From Bradyrhizobium ottawaense (GTDB taxonomy: Bacteria > Pseudomonadota > Alphaproteobacteria > Rhizobiales > Xanthobacteraceae), in the NCBI RefSeq assembly GCF_900099825.1, contig NZ_LT629693.1:5901001-5965000 (forward strand): DNA of 64,000 nt, written 5' to 3'. Below are positions 34,836 through 43,565 of this stretch, piece by piece; within the stretch, counting starts at the first letter, position 1; each line of letters starts with the position of its first letter. Under the pieces are notes generated by a model. The model worked only from the letters and a program-made list of their open reading frames with translations. It did no database searches and had not been told where the DNA came from. The position numbers and the translations under genes were made by a program.

Positions 34836-35611
34836 GCTGACGCTCCCGGTGCTTTCGGCAGGCCGCCATAGGCGGCCCAGGTCGTGCCTGCGATATAGCC
34901 GGCATCGACCGGTAGGTTTACCCCGGTGACGCCGCTGCTCATCGGCGACAACAGCCACACGATCGCCTGCGCGACCTCTGACGGTTCGACCAGCCGGTTC
35001 ATCGCCGTCGGGCTTTCGAGCAGTTGCCTGTTCAGCGCACCTGAGGCGATGCCGGCTTCGAGGGCGGCGGTGCGGGTGAAACCCGGCGACACCGCATTGA
35101 CGCGCACGCCGGCGCGGCCCCATTCGGCGGCGAGCGTCTGCGTGATCTGGATGACGCCGGCTTTCGCGGCGGTATAGGCGTGGATCGGGCCGGAGCTCAT
35201 GCCGGCCACGGAGGCGACATTGACGATGGCGCCATGGCGGCGTTCGGCCATTTTTACGCCGACGCTGCGGGCGACCAGAAAGGTGCCGCGCAGGTCGATA
35301 TTGACCTCGCGGTCCCATTGATCCATCCGCACCCGTTCGATCGGGTGCATCTTGCCGAACACGCCGGCGGCATTGACGAGGCCGCTGATCGGGCCGTGCG
35401 CGGCCTCGATATCGGCGATCCCGTTCACGACGGCGCTTTCGCTGGCGACATCGAACGGCGCGGGCCACAGGATTGTGTCCGTCCCCGCAAGCGTTTCCGG
35501 CTTGATATCCGTGATCACGACGCGGCGGCCTTGCTCGGCCAGCAGCACCGCGGTCGCAGCGCCAATGCCGCGGCTGCCGCCGGTGACGAGAACGATACCG
35601 TCAGCGGTCAT
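34832..35611 (-). CDS. Short-chain dehydrogenase/reductase (SDR A)
   Basis: The 259-residue classical SDR has a cofactor loop TGGSRGIG (10-17), GLVNAAG, catalytic Ser in NVASVAGM, and YTAAK (Tyr-x3-Lys). A C-terminal motif DAGYIAGTTWAAYGGL is shared with the SDR at 41.3 kb. Aspartate at the end of beta-2 (VVITDIKPE) points to NAD(H). It overlaps the TetR gene by 11 bp and is coupled to the monooxygenase by ATGA. It probably oxidises an alcohol to the ketone used by the monooxygenase; this is inference. Confidence 0.88.
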   Translation of the reverse strand: MTADGIVLVTGGSRGIGAATAVLLAEQGRRVVITDIKPETLAGTDTILWPAPFDVASESAVVNGIADIEAAHGPISGLVNAAGVFGKMHPIERVRMDQWDREVNIDLRGTFLVARSVGVKMAERRHGAIVNVASVAGMSSGPIHAYTAAKAGVIQITQTLAAEWGRAGVRVNAVSPGFTRTAALEAGIASGALNRQLLESPTAMNRLVEPSEVAQAIVWLLSPMSSGVTGVNLPVDAGYIAGTTWAAYGGLPKAPGASA

Positions 35612-36260
35612 GGCGGTTGCCTTTGTCGGATGTCGTGAAGAGCCCGCGTGTCATCAGCTTTTGATAGGCCGAGATGACATGGTCGGGGACGGCGGTGACG
35701 GCGCCGCCGGAATAGGAATAACGTTGGCTGAGATAGCCGCGCGCACCCATCAGCATATAAACGACGGCCTCGAATTCCTGGTCGCTGAAATCCTCGATCG
35801 CGCCGGCGTCGCGCGCCCGCTGCAGAATTCGGACGTAGGCGGTGACGATATTGTCAAGGTGTTTCTGGTAGCCGGTTGGCGCAAAGAATTCGGCCTCGTT
35901 GAGGATGCGCAAAAATTCCGGCACCTCGCGAATGAAGTCGAAGAACGCGCCGAACCGTTCGATCTCCTGCCGCGCCGCCTGCGCGGTGCCGGTGCGCTCG
36001 CGGATGAAGCGCACCATGTCGATGCCGATCTTCGGCAGCAACTGATCGAGCAGTTCCTGGCGGTTTTCGAAATGATTGTAGAACGTGCCCTGGGCGACGC
36101 CGGCTTGCTCGGTGATGCGGGCCACGGAGGCTTCGGCGTAGCCGTGCTTGCCGACGATCTTGGTGGCGGCGTCGAATATCTTGCGCTTGGTCCAGGCGTT
36201 GCGCTCGACCCGGTTGAGCTTTGCCACCTTGCCCGATACGGCTTGCGAAGTTGGCGTCAT
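35601..36260 (-). CDS. TetR-family transcriptional regulator
   Basis: The 219-residue protein has an N-terminal TetR HTH at about 24-70: RKIFDAATKIVGKHGYAEAS, then VARITEQAGVAQGTFYNHFENR. The C-terminal ligand domain is helical (FFDFIREVPEFLRILNEAEF...). ATG 36260 overlaps the ligase stop by ATGA. It probably represses the divergent catabolic and transport units, with the 25-bp palindrome at 37881-37905 as operator and a CoA thioester or the substrate as inducer. Regulatory role inferred from position. Confidence 0.9.
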   Translation of the reverse strand: MTPTSQAVSGKVAKLNRVERNAWTKRKIFDAATKIVGKHGYAEASVARITEQAGVAQGTFYNHFENRQELLDQLLPKIGIDMVRFIRERTGTAQAARQEIERFGAFFDFIREVPEFLRILNEAEFFAPTGYQKHLDNIVTAYVRILQRARDAGAIEDFSDQEFEAVVYMLMGARGYLSQRYSYSGGAVTAVPDHVISAYQKLMTRGLFTTSDKGNRHDR

Positions 36261-37753
36261 GCGTGGGCCTCCAGTTCGGCGCGCAGCACGCGCTTGAGCA
36301 CCTTGCCGGACGGATTGCGCGGCAGGCTGTCGCGGATGATCAGGTGTTTCGGCACCTTGAAGCCGGCGAGGCGCGCGCGGCAGTGGTCGGCGAGGGCGGT
36401 CAGATCCAGCGCGGCACCGTCGCCGAGCACCACGATTGCGACCGGCTTCTCGCCCCAGCGCGGGTCGGGCATGCCGATGACGGCGACTTCGCGCACCTGC
36501 GGCAATTCGTAGATCACGCGTTCCACTTCCGAGGACGCGATATTCTCGCCGCCGGAAATGATCATGTCCTTCTTGCGGTCGGTCAGATAGAGAAAGCCGT
36601 CGTCGTCGAGATAGCCGACATCGCCGGTGCGAAACCAGTCGCCGAAGAACGCGGCCGCGGTCTTTTCCGGATCCTTCCAGTAGCCCTGCGTGACCTTCGG
36701 CCCGCGCAGGCAGATCTCGCCGTTCTCGCCCGCGGCCAAACGATGGCCGGCATCGTCGCGGATCTCGATCTCGACATGGGCAATGGCGCGTCCGGTCGAC
36801 CCGATCTTCTCGATCTCGCGGCCGGCGTCCATGAAAGTGTCGCCGCCGCAGCTTTCCGTCAGCCCGTAGGCGTCGATGTAGCGGGCATTCGTAAAATACT
36901 CCGAGAAGGCGCGGATGCGCACTTCGGGCGTCTTCTCGCCGCCGCCGATGGCCCAGCGCAGGCTCGAGACGTCGTAGTTGTCGCGGGCAGGGCAGGTGAG
37001 GATCGCGGTGGTCATGACAGGCGCGAACCACGCCGCGTTGAGTTTCTCGGCTTCGATCGCCGCCAGTGCTGCCTCCGGTTCAAAATTGCGATGAATCGAA
37101 AGCATGCCGCCATGCCAGAGCACGGCGATTCCCGGCAGATCCAGCGCGCCAACGTGATAGAGCGGGCCGACCACCAGCAACCGCGTGTCCGCGTTCAGTC
37201 CTAGCACCAGCGTCTGGTCGGCTGATTTCCAGTAGATGTTCTCGTAAGTGAGCATTACGCCCTTGGGCCGGTCCGTGGTCCCTGACGTGTACATCAGCCG
37301 CATCAGGTCACGCGGTTGGCGGACGTGCATCGGGGCAGGCGCGATATCCGGCGCCAGCCGCGTGGCGGTCGATTGCGCTGATACATCGAGCAGCACCACC
37401 GGTGCGCCGCCGGCCGCAATATCGGCGAGTTCTTCATCCGCCATCAGAAGGCGCGCGCCGGAATTGCCGACGATGTAGCCGACCTCGTCGGCCGAGAGGC
37501 GGTAGTTGATCGGCAGAAACACTGCGCCGATATGGCTCGCGGCAAACACCAGTTCGAGAAATGCCGCGCTGTTCTTCATCAGCACCGCGACGACGTCGCC
37601 GGGACCGATGCCGCGCGAGATCAACCAGCCGCCGACGTTCCGGATGCGGGCATCGAACGCGGCATAGGAGATGTCTTCGCCGCGGTATTTCAGCGCGGCG
37701 CGATCCGGCGTCCGCCGGGCGTGAAAGGCAATGAAGCTGGATAGGTTGATCAT
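36257..37753 (-). CDS. Acyl-CoA synthetase (AMP-dependent ligase)
   Basis: The 498-residue ANL-superfamily enzyme has an AMP-binding P-loop MYTSGTTDRPKG (about 163-174), the DAYGLTESCGG motif, the hinge/ATP motif WFRTGDVGYLDDDGF...TDRKKDMIISGGENI, and the catalytic lysine near the C-terminus in NPSGKVLKR. It activates a carboxylic acid to its CoA thioester using ATP. It is first gene of the minus unit and overlaps the TetR gene. ATG 37753 is used; an upstream in-frame extension is not protein-like. Substrate class (medium-chain, aromatic or alicyclic) not determined. Confidence 0.9.
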   Translation of the reverse strand: MINLSSFIAFHARRTPDRAALKYRGEDISYAAFDARIRNVGGWLISRGIGPGDVVAVLMKNSAAFLELVFAASHIGAVFLPINYRLSADEVGYIVGNSGARLLMADEELADIAAGGAPVVLLDVSAQSTATRLAPDIAPAPMHVRQPRDLMRLMYTSGTTDRPKGVMLTYENIYWKSADQTLVLGLNADTRLLVVGPLYHVGALDLPGIAVLWHGGMLSIHRNFEPEAALAAIEAEKLNAAWFAPVMTTAILTCPARDNYDVSSLRWAIGGGEKTPEVRIRAFSEYFTNARYIDAYGLTESCGGDTFMDAGREIEKIGSTGRAIAHVEIEIRDDAGHRLAAGENGEICLRGPKVTQGYWKDPEKTAAAFFGDWFRTGDVGYLDDDGFLYLTDRKKDMIISGGENIASSEVERVIYELPQVREVAVIGMPDPRWGEKPVAIVVLGDGAALDLTALADHCRARLAGFKVPKHLIIRDSLPRNPSGKVLKRVLRAELEAHA

Positions 37754-37880
37754 TATCCCACGCAAAGGGCCGGTTTCCGGCTCATTCCTCCCTGAAGTCC
37801 GGTCCTGACCGGGCTTCCATTTTTGTTTTGACGCGTTTTCCTGGGGTGAACCGGTACCCACTTCGCTTGAAAACGCTTCC

Positions 37881-37905
37881 GATGAATTATGAGTCGTAAT
37901 TCATC
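37881..37905. promoter_or_regulatory. Perfect 9+7+9 palindrome, likely TetR operator
   Basis: GATGAATTA (37881-37889), 7-base centre, TAATTCATC (37897-37905). It lies in the 253-bp divergent region between the ligase and the substrate-binding protein genes. A TTGACG hexamer follows at 37912, a possible -35 for the rightward operon. The size and symmetry fit a TetR dimer site. Confidence 0.7.
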
Positions 37906-38006
37906 TTTGTCTTGACGTCACCCCCCTTGCTCTGAAATCTTGTGCGCACGGAGGCAACACGATCTCCGGCAGGATTTGGGACCAGAAACCCGACAGGGAG
38001 GAAACA

Positions 38007-39266
38007 ATGACGAGAACCCGCAAGCCGGGCGTCAGCCGTCGCGCGACGCTCGCGATGATGGGCGCCGGTGCCATGACCTTTGCTGCGCCATGGGTGGCGC
38101 GCGCGCAGGCCAAGACCATCAAGATCGGCATGCCGACCATTCTGTCCGGGCGCGTCGCGCAGCTCGGCACGTCTTCGCGCAACGCCGTGATGATGGAAGT
38201 CGAGAAGGTCAACGCCGCGGGCGGTCTCGCCGGCCGGCAGATCGAAATGGTGATCCGCGATTCCAAGGGACAGCCGCAGGAAGCCGCCCGCATCGCGCGC
38301 GAACTGGTCAACACCGACGGCTGCGAACTGCTGTTCGACGGCGAGGCCTCGTCCGGATCGTTCGCGGTCCATGAGGTGGCGCGCGATCTCGGCGTGCTCT
38401 GCATCCATACCTGTTCGGAAGCCTCGTCGCTGACCGCCGATCCCAAGCAGCACATTCCGAACGCGTTCCGCTCGGTGCGGCAGGGCATTCACGATTCCAT
38501 CGTCGGCGGCAGCTATGCGGCGGCGATTGCCAAGGCCAAGGGCCTGAAGAAGTGGGCGACCTGCGCGCCCGACTACGCCTATGGCCGCGACACCACGGGC
38601 GAGTTCACGCTGTACCTGAAGCGGTTTGCGCCCGACGTCGAGATCATCAGCGAGTCCTGGCCAAAACTGTTCCAGCCCGACTACACCGAAGTCGTCACCA
38701 AGATCCTGCAGGCGAAGCCGCAGGCGCTGTATTCCTGCCTGTGGGGCGGCGATCTCACCTCCTACATCGATCAGGCCAACATCTATGCGATGTTCAGCGC
38801 GATGGAAGTGTTCGCAGTCAACATGGCCGATTACACCGCGCTCACGGTGGTGAAGAATCTGCCGAAGGGCATCCATTCCGGTAACCGCTACATCAAGACC
38901 TATCCGGCGACGGCGGAGAACGCCGCCTGGGGCGATGCCTACAAGGCCAAGTACAACGAATATCCGACCAACTGGTCGTGGCAGAACGCCACCGCAGTCA
39001 TGCTGTTGTCGGAGGCGGTGAAGAAGGCCAACTCCACCGACGGCAAGAAGATCGCCGACGCGCTGCGCGGCCTGACCATCAAGTGCCCGTTCGGCGCCGA
39101 CGGCACCGTCACCATGCGCGCCGAAGACCAGACCCTGGTCGGCTACGCCATCGGCTGGGGCACCACGATCCCGCAGGAACCCTATGTGCCGGAGGTCAAG
39201 CCCGGCGACTGGAAGACCATCTTCGAACTCGAAGCCGAGTGGAAGAAGAGCAAGGGCTACACCTGA
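38007..39266 (+). CDS. Branched-chain amino acid-type ABC transporter substrate-binding protein
   Basis: The 419-residue periplasmic protein has a Tat-like signal (SRRATLAMMGAGAMTFAAPW, cleavage after about 33, ARAQA). The Peripla_BP_6 fold follows: IKIGMPTILSGRVAQLG, VNAAGGLAGRQIEMVIRDS, CIHTCSEASSL. ATG 38007 has GGGAGG upstream. Proteins of this family in catabolic loci often bind aromatic or other organic acids rather than amino acids, and that fits here. A terminator at 39280-39310 separates it from the permease genes and would let it be made in excess. Confidence 0.9.
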   Translation: MTRTRKPGVSRRATLAMMGAGAMTFAAPWVARAQAKTIKIGMPTILSGRVAQLGTSSRNAVMMEVEKVNAAGGLAGRQIEMVIRDSKGQPQEAARIARELVNTDGCELLFDGEASSGSFAVHEVARDLGVLCIHTCSEASSLTADPKQHIPNAFRSVRQGIHDSIVGGSYAAAIAKAKGLKKWATCAPDYAYGRDTTGEFTLYLKRFAPDVEIISESWPKLFQPDYTEVVTKILQAKPQALYSCLWGGDLTSYIDQANIYAMFSAMEVFAVNMADYTALTVVKNLPKGIHSGNRYIKTYPATAENAAWGDAYKAKYNEYPTNWSWQNATAVMLLSEAVKKANSTDGKKIADALRGLTIKCPFGADGTVTMRAEDQTLVGYAIGWGTTIPQEPYVPEVKPGDWKTIFELEAEWKKSKGYT

Positions 39267-39279
39267 TCGATCGACAAGC

Positions 39280-39310
39280 GCGGAGGCGGCATCGGCCGCC
39301 TCCGCCTTTT
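39280..39310 (+). terminator. Perfect 11-bp terminator hairpin inside the transport operon
   Basis: GCGGAGGCGGC (39280-39290), loop ATCG, GCCGCCTCCGC (39295-39305), then CTTTT. It is placed between the binding protein and permease genes, so it probably attenuates rather than ends the operon. Confidence 0.8.
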
Positions 39311-39366
39311 ACTAGTTGGCTTTTCGCGCGCGGAAAATTCCGGCGCGCCGTAACGGATATCACCCC

Positions 39367-40269
39367 TTGGATCTCGACGCGCTCACCGGCTGTCTCGCCA
39401 GTTCCGCCTGCCTGGTGACGCAAACCACCAGTGGCTTCATCATCGGCATGCTGCTGTTTCTCGTCGCCGTCGGGCTGACGCTGATTTTCGGCGTGCTCAA
39501 GGTGGTGAACTTCAGCCACGGCGCCTTCTATATGTTCGGCGCCTATTTCGCGATGACCGCCTATCAGTTCACCGGCAGCTTCGCGCTGGCGATGCTGTGC
39601 GGCGCCGCCGGCACCGCGCTGCTCGGCCTTGTCTTCGAGCGCGTGTTCATGAGCCGGGTCTATGGCGGCGACGTGCTGATGCAGCTCCTGGTCTGCTACG
39701 CCTTCGTGCTGATCTTCGACGACGTCGTGCGCATGGTCTGGGGCCCGGAATTCAGATCGATGGGCATGCCGGCGGCGTTCCAGGTGATGCCGCTGTTCAT
39801 CGCCGGCGGCGTGGTGCCGCCATATTATCTGCTGCTGATCGGCGTCGCACTGGCGATGGCCCTGATCCTCGGGCTCGGCCTTGCCCGCACCCGGCTCGGC
39901 AAGGTGATCCGGGCCGCGGCGCATAATCCCGGCATGGTGTCGGCGCTCGGCATCAACACCGGGCTGATCTATGGCGGTGTGTTCGCGCTGGGCGGCATGC
40001 TGGCGGGCCTTGCCGGCGCGCTCGCGGCCCCGGTGCGTTCGCTGACCCCCGGCATGGGATTTTCGGTCCTGATCGAATCCTTCATCGTCACCGTGATCGG
40101 CGGCATGGGCTCCATCTTGGGCGCACTGATCGGTGCGCTGTTGATTGGCATGATCCGCTCGTTTGGATCGCTCGGCTTTCCGCTGTTCACCGAAGGCCTG
40201 ATGTACCTGTTCATGGTGATCGTATTGGTCGCGCGGCCCACCGGCCTGTTCGGCAAGGAGGTCGCATGA
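39367..40269 (+). CDS. livH: ABC transporter permease, LivH type
   Basis: The 300-residue inner-membrane permease has about eight helices and the family signature regions LIFGVLKVVNFSHGAFYMFGAY and VIGGMGSILGALIGALLIGMI. The TTG at 39367 gives the N-terminus LDLDALTGCLASSACLVTQ expected for relatives; an earlier TTG at 39316 is possible. It pairs with the LivM gene, which it overlaps by ATGA. Together they form the translocation pore for the substrate captured by the 38.0-kb protein. Confidence 0.9.
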   Translation: MDLDALTGCLASSACLVTQTTSGFIIGMLLFLVAVGLTLIFGVLKVVNFSHGAFYMFGAYFAMTAYQFTGSFALAMLCGAAGTALLGLVFERVFMSRVYGGDVLMQLLVCYAFVLIFDDVVRMVWGPEFRSMGMPAAFQVMPLFIAGGVVPPYYLLLIGVALAMALILGLGLARTRLGKVIRAAAHNPGMVSALGINTGLIYGGVFALGGMLAGLAGALAAPVRSLTPGMGFSVLIESFIVTVIGGMGSILGALIGALLIGMIRSFGSLGFPLFTEGLMYLFMVIVLVARPTGLFGKEVA

Positions 40270-41291
40270 CCGAATTGCAGGCGGGGCAGGCGGCCGCGGT
40301 TCCGCGCATCGAGGTCAAGGCGCGGCGCCTGCGCTATCGCGATGTGCTCATCGCGCTGATCGCTTTTGCCGTGCTGGCCAGCCTTCCGATGTTCTTCGGC
40401 AGCAAGGCGCTGCTCGATTTCGTGATTCGCTGCTCGGCCTTCGGGTTATTTGCGACCTCGCTCAACCTCTTGGTCGGCTATACCGGCATGATCTCGTTCG
40501 GCCATGGCATGTTCTTCGGCCTCGGCGCCTACGGTTTCGGTCTGATCATGCAGCGCACCGGCGTGCCGGTTCCGGTCGCCTTTGTCGCGACGCTGATCCT
40601 GACGACCATCATTGCGGCCGTAATCGGCGCGATCTGCGTGCGGCTGAAGGAAATCTATTTCGCGTTCGTGACGCTGGCGTTCCAGATGCTGATCCACTCT
40701 ACCATCCTGTCCTGGGCCTCGCTGACCGGCGGCGACCAGGGCCTGCGCGGCGGCATTCCCCGGCCGGTGTTTCTCGGCATCGATCTGTCGAACCACGTCC
40801 ATCTCTATGTCACGAGCTGCGCGCTGCTGGTGATCGGACTGCTAGCCATGCGCCAGATCGCGCAATCGCCATTCGGCTATACCTTGCGCATGATCCGCGA
40901 CAACGCCAACCGCGCCAGTTTTATCGGCATCGATGTCTGGCGCGCCAAGCTGACGATCTTCGTGCTGGCGGCGCTGTTCGCGTCCACCGGCGGCATCATC
41001 ATGGCGCTATTCGTCTCGGGCGCCTATCCCGAATTCGCCTACTGGACGATTTCGGGCGAGGGCATCTTCATCAACATGCTCGGCGGCGTCACCACCTTCT
41101 TGGGGCCGATGGTCGGCACGGTCTTGCTGTTGATCCTCAACGATACAGTGACCCGGCTGACCGAATATTACGGCATCGTGCTCGGGATCGTGATCCTGTT
41201 CTTCGCCATCGGACTTCGAAAAGGCCTGATGGATTTTGTGGTCGAATGGTACGCGCAGCGCCGTGTTGAGCCTGGGGAGCGCACGCCATGA
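40266..41291 (+). CDS. livM: ABC transporter permease, LivM type
   Basis: The 341-residue inner-membrane permease has signature segments LNLLVGYTGMISFGHGMFFG and FVTLAFQMLIHSTI, the EAA-like loop RMIRDNANRASFIGIDV, and MLGGVTTFLGPMVGT. It overlaps both neighbours by ATGA, so stoichiometric translation is likely. Confidence 0.92.
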   Translation: MTELQAGQAAAVPRIEVKARRLRYRDVLIALIAFAVLASLPMFFGSKALLDFVIRCSAFGLFATSLNLLVGYTGMISFGHGMFFGLGAYGFGLIMQRTGVPVPVAFVATLILTTIIAAVIGAICVRLKEIYFAFVTLAFQMLIHSTILSWASLTGGDQGLRGGIPRPVFLGIDLSNHVHLYVTSCALLVIGLLAMRQIAQSPFGYTLRMIRDNANRASFIGIDVWRAKLTIFVLAALFASTGGIIMALFVSGAYPEFAYWTISGEGIFINMLGGVTTFLGPMVGTVLLLILNDTVTRLTEYYGIVLGIVILFFAIGLRKGLMDFVVEWYAQRRVEPGERTP

Positions 41292-42067
41292 ACTCAAAGC
41301 AGCGGATCAGCGTCGTCACCGGCGGCGCCAGCGGCATCGGCGAAGCCTGTGCGCGTGAACTCGCAAGCCAGGGCGATCTCGTCGTCGTTGTCGACCGCGA
41401 TCTTTCGAAAGCGGAAGCCGTTACCGCCTCCATCGGCGGCCGGGCTTATGTGGCCGATGTCGGCGACGAACTCGGCGTCGAGGCCTGCGCCGGCGTGATC
41501 GAACGCGAATGCGGTCCGGTCGAGGTGCTCGTCAACTCTGCCGGCATTATTCAAGTGCCGGTGCGGCCGCACGACTTGCCGATGCGGACCTGGGACGACG
41601 TCGTTCGCGTCGACCAGCGCGGCACTTACGTGGCTTGCCTTGCGTTTGCTCGGGCCATGATCGCGCGCGGGCGCGGCAGCATCGTCAATATTGCTTCAAT
41701 CGCCGGCATGCGCTCGATGCCGTTGCACGCCTATGGGCCGGCGAAGGCCGCGGTGATCGCCATCACCGAATGCCTCGCCGCCGAATGGGGACCCTCTGGC
41801 ATTCGCATCAATGCGGTATCGCCGGGCTACACCCTGACCCCGGCGCTGAAGAACGCCATCGATAAAGGCGAGCGGGACACCTCTGCGCTAACAGCCAACG
41901 CCGCGCTGCGCCGGCTGGTTGATCCTGCGGAAATCGCGCGCGTGGTGGCGTTCCTGGCCTCCGATGCGGCCTCCGCCATGACGGGAGCCAACGTGCCCGT
42001 CGATTGCGGCTGGCTCGCCGGCACGTCGTGGAGCACCTATGGCGGCCTCCGGGAGGCGGGTAACTAG
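41288..42067 (+). CDS. Short-chain dehydrogenase/reductase (SDR B), inside the transporter operon
   Basis: The 259-residue classical SDR has TGGASGIG (11-18), LVNSAG, NIASIAGM, YGPAK (Tyr-x3-Lys), and VVVDRD after beta-2 (NAD preference). It is related to SDR A at 34.8 kb and has the same length. It ends with DCGWLAGTSWSTYGGL, like SDR A's DAGYIAGTTWAAYGGL. It sits between permease and ATPase genes and is coupled by ATGA to livM. It probably acts on the imported substrate or its alcohol intermediate. Confidence 0.9.
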   Translation: MNSKQRISVVTGGASGIGEACARELASQGDLVVVVDRDLSKAEAVTASIGGRAYVADVGDELGVEACAGVIERECGPVEVLVNSAGIIQVPVRPHDLPMRTWDDVVRVDQRGTYVACLAFARAMIARGRGSIVNIASIAGMRSMPLHAYGPAKAAVIAITECLAAEWGPSGIRINAVSPGYTLTPALKNAIDKGERDTSALTANAALRRLVDPAEIARVVAFLASDAASAMTGANVPVDCGWLAGTSWSTYGGLREAGN

Positions 42068-42069
42068 CC

Positions 42070-42828
42070 ATGCTGGAGATTCGCGGGCTTTCCAAATCAT
42101 TCGGCGGCGTCAAGGCGACGGATAACGTGTCGCTCGACTTTGCGGACGGGTCGCTGACAGCCGTGATCGGCCCGAACGGCGCCGGCAAGAGCACGTTCTT
42201 CAACCTGATCACCGGCGCGCTGAAGCCGGACTCCGGGCAGATACTGCTTGATGGCGTCGACATGGCCGGCCGCACGCCGCCCGATATCGTACGCCATGGC
42301 ATCGGCCGGGCGTTTCAGGTCGCCAGCATCTTTCCGTCGCTCACGGTGCACGAGACCATGCTGGCCGCGGTCTGTGCCGATCAGCGCCGCGCCGGCGTGC
42401 TGCACCGGCGTTTTCCATTGGCCGAAACCCGCGACCGCGCCGAGCACGCCATGGAATTGCTGGGGTTGGCTTCTAAGCGCGACCGCACCGCCGCGACGCT
42501 GTCGCATGGCGACCAGAAATTGCTCGATATCGCGCTGGCGCTGGTGCTCGAACCCAAGGTGCTACTGCTCGACGAACCCACCGCCGGGATGGGCACCGAA
42601 GAGCGCTGGCGTATGATCGACAAGGTCCACGAGCTCTGGCAGAAGCAGAAGATCACGGTGGTGTTCATCGAGCACGACATGGATATCGTGTTCAAGATTG
42701 CACCTGAGATCGTCGTGCTCTGTTACGGCCGCATTCTTGCCACCGGCACGCCGGATGCGATCCGACGTGATCCAGCGGTCATCGAGGCCTATCTCGGTAC
42801 CGAGCATCAAGCCGAGGCCGCGCTATGA
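42070..42828 (+). CDS. livG: ABC transporter ATPase, LivG type
   Basis: The 252-residue ATPase has Walker A GPNGAGKST (about 34-42), signature motif TLSHGDQKLLDIAL (SHGDQ in place of SGGQ, usual for LivG), Walker B VLLLDEPTAGM, and the H-loop FIEHDMD. It powers import together with LivF. It starts two bases after the SDR B stop. Confidence 0.92.
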   Translation: MLEIRGLSKSFGGVKATDNVSLDFADGSLTAVIGPNGAGKSTFFNLITGALKPDSGQILLDGVDMAGRTPPDIVRHGIGRAFQVASIFPSLTVHETMLAAVCADQRRAGVLHRRFPLAETRDRAEHAMELLGLASKRDRTAATLSHGDQKLLDIALALVLEPKVLLLDEPTAGMGTEERWRMIDKVHELWQKQKITVVFIEHDMDIVFKIAPEIVVLCYGRILATGTPDAIRRDPAVIEAYLGTEHQAEAAL

Positions 42829-43541
42829 GCGCGCCGGCGATCGTCCAGGTCGAGGATCTCGACGTCTATTACGGCACCAGCCAGATCCTGTTCGGTGTCG
42901 GCCTGTCGGTACGGCAGGGCGAGACCATGGCGCTGCTCGGCCGCAACGGCGCCGGCAAGTCGACCACTATGAAGGCGATCATGGGGCTGGCGCCGGCCCG
43001 CCGCGGCAAGGTCACCCTGAGCGGCAGGGTCGTGTCCGGGCTGAAGCCGCACCACATCGCCCGCGCCGGCCTCGGCTTCGTGCCGGAGGACCGCCAGATT
43101 TTCCCCGAACATACGGTCGAGGATAATCTGGTCATCGGTGCCAAGAAGGGGCCCAATGGCGAGGACGAATGGTCGATCCGGCGTATCTATGACGTGTTTC
43201 CGCTGCTTGAGCCGCTGCGATACCGCATTGCGGGACGGCTGTCGGGCGGCGAACAGCAGATGCTGGCGATTGCACGGACATTGATGGGCAATCCGGCGTT
43301 GCTTTTGCTGGACGAGCCGAGTGAGGGGCTGGCGCCGATCATCGTGCAGCGGATCGGCGAATTGCTGCGCCAGCTCCGCGGCACCGGTGCCACGGTGTTG
43401 ATCGCCGAGCAGAACATGCATTTTTGCCTTGGCCTTGCGAGCCACGCGACGGTTATCGACAAGGGCCAGATCGTCTACACATCCGGGATCGAAGAGCTGA
43501 AAGCCAACGATAACATTCGTCAGCGCTACCTCGCGCTGTAG
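42825..43541 (+). CDS. livF: ABC transporter ATPase, LivF type
   Basis: The 238-residue ATPase has Walker A GRNGAGKST, signature RLSGGEQQMLAIART, Walker B LLLLDEPSEGL, and H-loop LIAEQNMHF. It overlaps livG by ATGA. The EDRQIFPEHTVEDNL segment is typical of LivF. Confidence 0.92.
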   Translation: MSAPAIVQVEDLDVYYGTSQILFGVGLSVRQGETMALLGRNGAGKSTTMKAIMGLAPARRGKVTLSGRVVSGLKPHHIARAGLGFVPEDRQIFPEHTVEDNLVIGAKKGPNGEDEWSIRRIYDVFPLLEPLRYRIAGRLSGGEQQMLAIARTLMGNPALLLLDEPSEGLAPIIVQRIGELLRQLRGTGATVLIAEQNMHFCLGLASHATVIDKGQIVYTSGIEELKANDNIRQRYLAL

Positions 43542-43565
43542 CTTTCAGCCCGCCCGGGAGAAGAA

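Noticed and set aside
34836..35468. 211-residue N-terminal extension of the monooxygenase frame
   Set aside because: It is the out-of-frame reading of the SDR gene. The ATGA overlap at 34832-34835 and loss of protein-like sequence upstream fix the real start at 34835.
36261..37031. N-terminal extension of the TetR frame to 476 residues
   Set aside because: Arginine-rich translation of the antisense of a codon frame within the ligase gene; ATG 36260 with ATGA overlap is the true start.
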